DNA of 12,083 nt. Source: CAZUCD01 sp964618855. Lineage in GTDB: Bacteria; Sumerlaeota; Sumerlaeia; SLMS01; JANRJK01. Numbering within the stretch: position 1 is the stretch's first letter; the number at the start of each line of letters is the position of its first letter. The notes under the pieces are model-generated. The model saw only the letters and a program-made list of their open reading frames with translations, ran no database searches and was not told the origin of the DNA. This document shows positions 6,705-12,083 of this stretch, piece after piece. A program made the translations under genes and the position numbers. The DNA lies in NCBI GenBank assembly GCA_964618855.1, contig CAZUCD010000118.1:1-12083 (forward strand), in the 5' to 3' direction.

Positions 6705-6755
6705 AACCGGAGTGGGGTGTGCCGGTTGAATGAACGACGCCCCGAGACGTAGTAA
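6705..6755 (+). promoter_or_regulatory. Candidate promoter with overlapping inverted repeat
   Basis: AACCGG (6705-6710) and CCGGTT (6722-6727) form an inverted repeat with an 11-nt spacer. The right arm runs into TTGAAT (6726-6731), a 4/6 match to a -35 element. TAGTAA (6750-6755), 18 nt later, is a weak -10. The AT-rich stretch GTAGTAAACAAGA stands out in this GC-rich region. If real, it would drive the secreted protein at 6820, giving a leader of roughly 60 nt, and the repeat would be placed like an operator. The evidence is positional and consensus-based only. Confidence 0.28.
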
Positions 6756-6819
6756 ACAAGACACCCCGCCGCGCGGGAGCATCCCGACGCGGCCCAGAGC
6801 CTCAAGGAGCCCTGATTTC

Positions 6820-8568
6820 ATGCGCAAGTCGCTGCGATTCCTCACGGTGGCAGCCGCCGTGGCCATCCTCGTGCCCGCCCTCGCGCCGGCACACGATCTC
6901 GCCGTTCCCGGCAAGACCCCGGCCAGCGCCGTTGCGGTCGTGTCGATCAACGACACCCAGGGCCTGTGGCGGGAGTTCGCGCAGTCCCCGCTCAACGCAC
7001 CAATCGAGAAGTTCTTCGCACAGCCCGGCCTCGCCAACGATCCGGACTTCGCGGAGTTCACCGCCGAGAAAGCCAAGGCGGAGGCTGAGGTCGGGTTCGC
7101 GATCACGGGTGCATCGCTCCTCGGCGAAGTGCTGAAGGGGATCGACTTTTACGTCCTCTCGGCCGCGCCGGACGCGGCGCAGGGCGACCTGAACCTCGTC
7201 GTGGCCGCCAACTTCGCACAGGCGGAAGCCGCGGCGAAGACGGTGGACCACATAATCAAGAGCGCCTCCGCCGACGGCACCGAGACCGCAACCGAGATGG
7301 ATGTCGCGGGCACCAAGGTCCGCGCCCTTCCCGGCCAGCAGCTCTTCATTGCAAACGACGGCAACGTCGTCTTCACCGCCTCGACCGAGCGCGGAATCCG
7401 CGAGATCATCGAGGCCAAGGGCGGGGCCACGCTGTTGTCCTCCCCGGACTTCAGCCAGGCAATGTCGGGCCTGACTGACATGCCGGGCCAATTCTGGGCC
7501 TATGGCGATGGTTCCGGGATCGCTTCCCTCATGGAGATGGCTCCGGGAGGCGGCGATATGGCCGCGGGCGCGGCAGCCCTCAAGGGGCAGACCATCGCCC
7601 TCGTTGGCAAGATCGCCAGCGACCACATCCGCGTCACCCAGTTCGTCCCCGCGGCCAAATTCAGCGAGTCCGACAAGGTCGTCGCATCGACGACGGTTGG
7701 TCCCGTCGACGGCTCGGCCAAGTTCATGCCGGACGGGGGGCTCCTCTACTACCTGAATGGAAAGCTCGACTGGTCGAAGCTGCTGGATGCGGCGGCGGCC
7801 GATGCGGCGAAGCTCGGCCCCGAGGCTGCGTCGCAGAATCCCCTGCAGCGCGAGAACCTGAACGCCATGGCAATGGGCATGGGCCTGTCCTTTGACGAGG
7901 ATGTCCTCCCCGTGCTCGGGCCGGACCTCGGACTCGGCGTCGGGTCCGTCGCATTCAATCCCGCGGCGGGCGGCGGCGTGCCCTTCACGGCGGACATCGT
8001 GATCTCGCTCAAGGTCAACGACGCCACGAAGGCCGCGAGCCTCATGTCCAAGTTCGAGGGCATGATAACGGACCAGATGAAGCAGCAGTTCGAGAACTCC
8101 GGCGTGGCTGCGCCGGCGGACCTGCGTCTCTTCGAGGAGCGCGACGCCAACGGCACCAAGATCCGCGCATTCTCCCCGCCTGCGGGCATGGAGGCCCAGA
8201 TCCCGATGATGCCGGCCTACGCCTTCACGCAGGACAACTACCTTGTGCTGGGCGCGAGCGAGCAGGGCCTGAAGGACGCGCTCGCCCGCGCGACCGGCGG
8301 CGCAAACTTCCAGAAGGGCGCGACCACCGGCCGTGTTGCCGCCAAGTCCGCGGCTGGGAACACGAACGCATTCTACCTCGACCTGCCCAAGCTCGTGGAC
8401 ATCGCGAGCGGCCCGATCATGATGTTCGCGGGCGGCAGCATGGAGGAAGGCGAGCGCGGAATGCTCGTCACTGGTTTCGAACTGCTCCGCGCTATGGGCC
8501 TCGCCTACGTCGGCACCTCGCTGGACGCAGGCGGCAAGAAGACCGACATCATGCTGCTGATGAAGTAG
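6820..8568 (+). CDS. Secreted protein, DUF3352-like, function unknown
   Basis: This is a 582-residue exported protein. The N terminus MRKSLRFLTVAAAVAILVPA is a Sec signal peptide, with likely cleavage after APA at residue 24. The ATG at 6820 is chosen because AAGGAG (6804-6809) lies 10 nt upstream and the signal peptide starts there. An in-frame ATG at 6730 would put 30 charged residues ahead of it. The mature part is soluble, rich in Ala, Gly and Met, and has no Cys-based lipobox. The repeating pattern of a VAVVSIND-type opening strand, then LSFDEDVLPVLGPDLGLGVG and DIVISLKVNDATKAASLMSKFEGM resembles DUF3352 proteins. These have a signal peptide, a LP-LG-E/D-hA-h-G segment and a DxxKAxxLhxKh helix. 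I rate the family assignment as moderate; no enzyme motif is visible. It is probably monocistronic, ending at a strong terminator and facing another secreted protein gene. Confidence 0.72.
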   Translation: MRKSLRFLTVAAAVAILVPALAPAHDLAVPGKTPASAVAVVSINDTQGLWREFAQSPLNAPIEKFFAQPGLANDPDFAEFTAEKAKAEAEVGFAITGASLLGEVLKGIDFYVLSAAPDAAQGDLNLVVAANFAQAEAAAKTVDHIIKSASADGTETATEMDVAGTKVRALPGQQLFIANDGNVVFTASTERGIREIIEAKGGATLLSSPDFSQAMSGLTDMPGQFWAYGDGSGIASLMEMAPGGGDMAAGAAALKGQTIALVGKIASDHIRVTQFVPAAKFSESDKVVASTTVGPVDGSAKFMPDGGLLYYLNGKLDWSKLLDAAAADAAKLGPEAASQNPLQRENLNAMAMGMGLSFDEDVLPVLGPDLGLGVGSVAFNPAAGGGVPFTADIVISLKVNDATKAASLMSKFEGMITDQMKQQFENSGVAAPADLRLFEERDANGTKIRAFSPPAGMEAQIPMMPAYAFTQDNYLVLGASEQGLKDALARATGGANFQKGATTGRVAAKSAAGNTNAFYLDLPKLVDIASGPIMMFAGGSMEEGERGMLVTGFELLRAMGLAYVGTSLDAGGKKTDIMLLMK

Positions 8569-8593
8569 GTCACCGGAAAGCTGGACTCCAGGG

Positions 8594-8636
8594 AGCGCCC
8601 GGTCCGCCCAGTGCGGGCCGGGCGCTTCACTTTGTT
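8594..8636 (+). terminator. Rho-independent terminator after the DUF3352-like gene
   Basis: AGCGCCCGGTCCGC (8594-8607) pairs with GCGGGCCGGGCGCT (8613-8626) over 14 positions, with a single U-G wobble and a 5-nt loop CCAGT. The T-rich tail TCACTTTGTT follows on the plus strand. It starts 26 nt after the stop at 8568, a standard distance. On the minus strand the stem is equally stable but lacks a T-run (the sequence there continues CCCTGGAGTCC). It may therefore serve the convergent DUF4139 gene less efficiently. Confidence 0.85.
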
Positions 8637-8640
8637 GCCG

Positions 8641-10203
8641 TCACGACGATGGGACGTACCGCTCGTAGGAGTAGCCGAGCGTGATCGATTCTCCGGGCTT
8701 CATCCTCAGGTCCCAGTCGATCGTGCCGCGCCGCTCGGTGAGCTGGAGCGCCTCCGTGCCCACCTGCACCTTTCCATCACCGGTCGCCTCGGTCGGCTTG
8801 CCCTGAACCGGGTAGCTGACCTGGAGGCGAACTTCCTCCTTGTCGAAGTTGCGCAGGATGATCTCGCCCTTGAGCTTCACCAGGTCGAAGCTCGTGTGGT
8901 TGTTCGGCTGGTAGGCGCGCAGGACGCGGTCCCCCTCCACCTCGGTCACCTTCTTGGTGATGTTCACCGCCTCAGTGAGCGGGAACTCGCCCTGCCCGCC
9001 GGCGGGCACGTACTTGAACAGGTCCTCGCTGAGCGGCTGCTGGTTGCTCATGGCGATCAGGGGGCCGGTCGTCCAGGGCTCCGCGCTGTCGTTGCGCAGG
9101 ACGAGGTGATGGCAGATCGGCCCACCACCCGTCCACTTGTAGAGGTGCCCGTACGGGACGCGGCGCGTGAAGAGGACGACGGATGCCTTCTCCCCCTCGC
9201 GCACCGTCAGCTCCTTGATTCGGTAAACGCTGAAGTCGGATGCGCCCTCGGACTCGATCCTCGGCAGGTTGCCCATCATGCCGCGGATCTGCGACCCATC
9301 GTCGTCCCCGACGGGCGAGTTGACTATGTCGAGCGAACCGTCGCGTCCGAAGTTCGCCGTCAGGCTGTTCGCGATCTGGGACATCGCGCGGGGGTCCCCG
9401 CCGTATCCTGCAACCATGCGGAGGACCTGTCCCGCAAGAAGGGGGGATATCTGCGCACGGTGCGCGAAGTTTGGCGTCCCCACGACGAAGTTGACCTCGG
9501 CCCTCACCAGGTCCTCGGCCTGGTTGATCACGACGCCACGCAGCGTCATTTCGGCGGTCTTGTCGTCGAGAAGTCGGAGCGTATACTCGGGGACCCAGGT
9601 GATTCCCTCCCGCAAGTAGGCAACGCCGAGCGTGGTCTTGTCCGTCGCGTCCCTTCCCTCGCGTGCGACGTGAAGTCGCAGCGGCAGGCGGAGGAGCTGC
9701 AGCGACTCGATGGCCGCGACGGGAACCGCCGACACGCCCGACTCGGACTCGAGCAGGGCAAACTCCTCCGTGACGGAGACGAGCTTCCCGGCGGACTCAC
9801 GGGGGGTTCCCTGATGCCGGTATCGGAGAGTCATCTCCAGGTCGAGGTGGCGCTTGAGCACGGGGATTTTCTCGGCGGGCTGCCTGCCCGCGTCCACCCC
9901 GTCGAACTCGACCTTCTGCCCGGGTCCTGCGCCAACGACATCCACGATTTCGCGGTCATCCCGGGAGAAGAATGCGAGCGTCCCGAACGCCGCTGGGGGG
10001 AGGGCCCCGGCAACCGCCCAACCATCGGTGGGGGTCACTTCGCCGTCGCGGACGAAGAACCCGTAGCCGTCCTTGAAGACCGTGACGGACTTCGTGCGTG
10101 GCTCCCAAAGCCGCGCGCTGGTGCGTTCCACTGGGGCCTCGGCGAGGGCGGAGGTCGTGGCCACCAAGGCGATGGCGGAAATGAGGGCGAGTCTGCTTTG
10201 CAT
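8641..10203 (-). CDS. Secreted DUF4139 (MuiA-like) protein
   Basis: This is a 520-residue exported protein. MQSRLALISAIALVATTSALA is a Sec signal peptide with likely cleavage after residue 21 (ALA/EA). GGGAG lies 8 nt before the ATG, supporting the start at 10203. The DUF4139 hallmark is present: ITWVPEYTLRL, then TLRGVVINQAEDL, EVNFVVGTPNF, and later SDFSVYRIKELTV with VPYGHLYKWTGG. The C terminus ends in the usual DWDLRMKPGESITLGYSYER strand pair. The N-terminal segment VTVFKDGYGFFVRDGEV resembles the start of MuiA-type proteins, but the long coiled coil between the N-terminal and DUF4139 regions of MuiA is missing. A polar stretch (about residues 280-335, including GDDDGSQIRG) may be a loop. 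The family is named for mucoidy inhibition in one member, and its biochemical role is unknown. No Cys lipobox is seen. It is convergent with the DUF3352-like gene and divergent from the E2 gene. Confidence 0.82.
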   Translation of the reverse strand: MQSRLALISAIALVATTSALAEAPVERTSARLWEPRTKSVTVFKDGYGFFVRDGEVTPTDGWAVAGALPPAAFGTLAFFSRDDREIVDVVGAGPGQKVEFDGVDAGRQPAEKIPVLKRHLDLEMTLRYRHQGTPRESAGKLVSVTEEFALLESESGVSAVPVAAIESLQLLRLPLRLHVAREGRDATDKTTLGVAYLREGITWVPEYTLRLLDDKTAEMTLRGVVINQAEDLVRAEVNFVVGTPNFAHRAQISPLLAGQVLRMVAGYGGDPRAMSQIANSLTANFGRDGSLDIVNSPVGDDDGSQIRGMMGNLPRIESEGASDFSVYRIKELTVREGEKASVVLFTRRVPYGHLYKWTGGGPICHHLVLRNDSAEPWTTGPLIAMSNQQPLSEDLFKYVPAGGQGEFPLTEAVNITKKVTEVEGDRVLRAYQPNNHTSFDLVKLKGEIILRNFDKEEVRLQVSYPVQGKPTEATGDGKVQVGTEALQLTERRGTIDWDLRMKPGESITLGYSYERYVPSS

Positions 10204-10283
10204 GGGGGACGCTCCCGGGGTGGAATCCTGCTCGGCTTGAGGTCCACCTAGCGATGGTCGAGCCAGCCGCCCGGCAGCGACTC

Positions 10284-10320
10284 CCGGCGGCGAAAATCCT
10301 TTCGCCCCGGAGGTTTTGTG
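10284..10320 (+). promoter_or_regulatory. Leader hairpin overlapping the ribosome binding site of an alternative GTG start
   Basis: GGCGAAA (10289-10295) pairs perfectly with TTTCGCC (10300-10306) around the tetraloop ATCC. Outside it, CCGG (10284-10287) pairs with CCGG (10307-10310) past one bulged C, giving 11 bp in all. The 3' arm covers the first two bases of GGAGG (10309-10313), a strong Shine-Dalgarno 4 nt ahead of GTG 10318, which is in frame with the E2 gene. The folded form would therefore hide this site. The short TTTT after GGAGG could instead make it a weak terminator. It sits in the 180-nt divergent gap 10204-10383, which otherwise shows no gene and no convincing promoter. Confidence 0.45.
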
Positions 10321-10383
10321 GGGGCAGCATCACCCCGTTCGCGAAACTTCGAAGTCGCACCCCGCATCGAGGCCAAGAGGCTC

Positions 10384-11487
10384 ATGAGCGTCGAGATACG
10401 AGTCCCCACCGTCGGAGAATCCATTGTCGAGGGCGTGCTCTCGAAGTGGCTGGTTGCGAATGGGGGCTCCGTCGAGAAGGGGCAGGGGGTGTTTGAGCTG
10501 GAAACGGACAAGACGACCACGGAGATTCCCGCTCCTGCTGCCGGTGTTGTCGCGCACGCAGCCAAGGAAGGCGACGTCGTGCAGGTCGGCTCCGTGGTGG
10601 GCTCCGTGGACCCGAACGGCAAGGTCTCTGCGCCGGCGCAACCGGCGGCGAAGTCTGAGCCGGCTCCACCCCCGCCGCCCCCCCCCAGGGCGCCGGCCCC
10701 CGCCTTCCCCGCTCCCCTGCCGCAGTCGCCCGCGGCTTCGCGCCCCGCATCCCCCGCGCCCCTTGGGGCACCCGCTGCGGGCAGCCGTGGTGTGCGCCGG
10801 GAGCGCATGACTCGCCTGCGGAAGACCATCGCCGAGCGCATGGTGGAAGCGCAGCGCAACGCCGCGATCCTCACGACATTCAACGAAGCGGACATGTCCG
10901 GCGTCATGGCGCTCAGGTCCCGCTACAAGGACGCCTTCAAGGAGCGCCACGGCATAGGGCTCGGGTTCATGTCGTTCTTCGTGCGCGCCTGCGTGCAGGC
11001 AATCCGCCTGGTGCCGCAGATCAACGCCTCGATCGAGGGGGAGGAGATCGTCTACCACGACTACTGCGACTTTGGGATCGCCGTGGGCGGGGACCGGGGG
11101 CTGATCGTTCCCGTTGTCCGAAACGTGGACTCGATGAGTTTCGCGGACATCGAGAAGCAGATCGCCGCGCTGGCCGCGAGGGCACGCGAGGGCAAGATCG
11201 AGCTCGATGAACTGCAGGGCGGGACGTTCACCATCTCGAACGTCGGCGTCTACAGTCCCCTCCTCGGCACGCCCATCATCAATCCGCCGCAGAGCGCCAT
11301 CCTCGGCATGTACACGATCAAGGACCGCCCTGTCGCCGACGAGAAGAAGCAGATCGTCGTGAAGCCGATGATGTACCTCGCGCTCTCCTACGACCATCGC
11401 CTCCTCGACGGAAAGGACGCCACGACCTTCCTCGTGAAGGTGAAGGAACTGATCGAGAACCCCGAGCGGCTGATGCTTGAGGTTTGA
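10384..11487 (+). CDS. sucB: Dihydrolipoyllysine succinyltransferase, E2 of 2-oxoglutarate dehydrogenase, lacking the subunit-binding domain
   Basis: This E2 transfers the succinyl group from the E1-bound intermediate to CoA in the TCA-cycle oxoglutarate dehydrogenase complex. The lipoyl domain spans residues 1-77, with lipoyl-lysine Lys43 in ETDKTTTEI. A Pro/Ala linker (about 80-135) includes a run of seven prolines. The acyltransferase domain runs from about 137 to 367. LTTFNEADM and GFMSFFVRA are the succinyltransferase signatures. The catalytic His338 and Asp342 are in DHRLLDG. At 367 residues it is shorter than the roughly 400-residue bacterial proteins, because the expected peripheral-subunit-binding domain between linker and catalytic domain is not there. 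The ATG at 10384 gives the standard MSVEIRVPTVGES start, with AAGAGG 3 nt upstream. GTG 10318, with a better-spaced GGAGG, would add 22 residues. sucA and lpd are not in the window. The gene ends directly against the truA stop. Confidence 0.92.
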   Translation: MSVEIRVPTVGESIVEGVLSKWLVANGGSVEKGQGVFELETDKTTTEIPAPAAGVVAHAAKEGDVVQVGSVVGSVDPNGKVSAPAQPAAKSEPAPPPPPPPRAPAPAFPAPLPQSPAASRPASPAPLGAPAAGSRGVRRERMTRLRKTIAERMVEAQRNAAILTTFNEADMSGVMALRSRYKDAFKERHGIGLGFMSFFVRACVQAIRLVPQINASIEGEEIVYHDYCDFGIAVGGDRGLIVPVVRNVDSMSFADIEKQIAALAARAREGKIELDELQGGTFTISNVGVYSPLLGTPIINPPQSAILGMYTIKDRPVADEKKQIVVKPMMYLALSYDHRLLDGKDATTFLVKVKELIENPERLMLEV

Positions 11488-12083
11488 TCACCGTGGGGCG
11501 AAGGGATCGATCTCCGGCGGGTAGTCCACGCGCGAAAGGGTGAGCCCCCGCGCAGCGGCCGGAACAACCATGGCAGGGCGGGTGCCAGCCGCGAGAGCGT
11601 CCTTGAGTTCCCCGGGAGCAAGCCGGCGAGAACCGACGGCAACGATGCCGCCGACGAGGAAGCGGACCATGTGGTGCAGGAAACTTCGTGCCGAGACCGT
11701 GATCTCCAACCACGGACGCGAGGGGCATGGTGGGCTGAGTTCCGAGTTGGTCACGGTGAGGAACGTCCGCGTTCCCTGGCATTGGCTCGAGCGCCACTCG
11801 CGGAACTCCCACTGGCCCACATAGGCGCGGGTTGCAGTCGTGGCGAGTTCGAAGTCGAGGGGACGTGGGATCGAGGCGACCGTGCGGCGGTAAACCGGCG
11901 GCAGGACCGAACCGGCGCACAACCGGTAGACGTAGGTCCGCATGATGGCGCCGCGCCTCGGGTCGAAATCCTCGCTGCATGGGCGCGCGTCCAGCACCCT
12001 GACGTCCTCCGGCAGGTTTGCGTTCATGGCTGGGAGCAATCGGCGCTCCTCCAGACGTGCCGGCAGGCTCAGCGCAACGACCT
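11488..12083 (-). CDS. truA: tRNA pseudouridine(38-40) synthase TruA, C-terminal part
   Basis: This is the 3' portion of a cytosolic RNA-modifying enzyme; the gene begins beyond the right edge. About 198 codons are visible and the frame is open to the edge. TruA converts uridines 38-40 of the tRNA anticodon stem to pseudouridine. Recognisable parts are the start-side segment LLPAMNANLPEDV (E. coli has a similar AVNARLPRDV), then FDPRRGAIMRTYVYRL, then FREWRSSQCQGTRT. The signature SARSFLHHMVRFLVGG is followed by a C-terminal RGLTLSRVDYPP. The catalytic Asp region lies in the missing N-terminal part, so catalytic competence cannot be judged here. The TTG at 12039 and ATG at 12027 are internal; in-frame upstream codons still match the family. 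Its stop codon abuts the E2 stop on the other strand. Confidence 0.9.
   Translation of the reverse strand, partial: VVALSLPARLEERRLLPAMNANLPEDVRVLDARPCSEDFDPRRGAIMRTYVYRLCAGSVLPPVYRRTVASIPRPLDFELATTATRAYVGQWEFREWRSSQCQGTRTFLTVTNSELSPPCPSRPWLEITVSARSFLHHMVRFLVGGIVAVGSRRLAPGELKDALAAGTRPAMVVPAAARGLTLSRVDYPPEIDPFAPR

Noticed and set aside
6730..6819. Longer start for the DUF3352-like protein
   Set aside because: It would place 30 charged residues before a clear signal peptide, whereas the ATG at 6820 has AAGGAG 10 nt upstream.
8611..10251. Open frame of about 546 codons on the plus strand opposite the DUF4139 gene
   Set aside because: The minus-strand product has a signal peptide, an SD and a family hallmark. 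The plus-strand frame has none of these, and its start overlaps the terminator hairpin.

Overview
The window is GC-rich (my estimate is mid-60s percent) and densely coded. It comes from a Gram-negative-type bacterium: two proteins carry Sec signal peptides, and EttA, an Isc-type ferredoxin, IscX, glutaryl-CoA dehydrogenase and an oxoglutarate dehydrogenase E2 are all present. No marker fixes the phylum. Several details, including the E2 domain layout and the unlinked fdx-iscX pair, would fit a less-studied lineage better than a model proteobacterium, but that is inference. I see no transposase, phage gene, CRISPR array or complete tRNA.

Layout. Bases 1-4711, plus strand: a tightly packed and probably co-transcribed block. 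It contains the 3' part of ettA (translation factor ABC-F ATPase), then a DUF58 membrane protein, a TgpA-like transglutaminase with DUF3488 and DUF4129 regions, and a small DUF309 protein. Junctions are 2 nt apart or 4-nt GTGA/ATGA overlaps, so translational coupling is likely. The MoxR ATPase that usually precedes DUF58-TgpA is absent from this position. Bases 4818-6604, plus strand: glutaryl-CoA dehydrogenase, then a GGGGGAC/GTCCCCC hairpin, then a [2Fe-2S] ferredoxin and IscX without the rest of the isc operon. Bases 6820-8568, plus strand: a secreted protein resembling DUF3352, convergent with a secreted DUF4139/MuiA-like protein (8641-10203, minus). A strong rho-independent terminator hairpin lies between them. 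Bases 10384-11487, plus strand: the oxoglutarate dehydrogenase E2 subunit, divergent from the DUF4139 gene. Its stop codon directly abuts that of truA (tRNA pseudouridine synthase A, minus strand), which runs off the right edge.

How the genes relate. DUF58 and TgpA probably act together at the inner membrane. GcdH and the E2 both belong to central acyl-CoA metabolism, and in lysine/tryptophan degradation an oxoglutarate-dehydrogenase-type E2 acts one step before GcdH, but the two genes are in separate transcription units here. Fdx and IscX serve Fe-S cluster assembly. The two secreted proteins have unknown roles.

Most notable points: the E2 has no visible peripheral-subunit-binding domain, the same architecture as mitochondrial DLST. 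A hairpin just upstream of that gene overlaps the ribosome binding site of an alternative GTG start. fdx-iscX stands next to gcdH instead of in an isc operon. DUF58-TgpA lacks MoxR. A tRNA T-arm look-alike lies antisense over the DUF309 stop codon. I see no clearly new multi-gene system. No gap without a gene exceeds about 215 bases.
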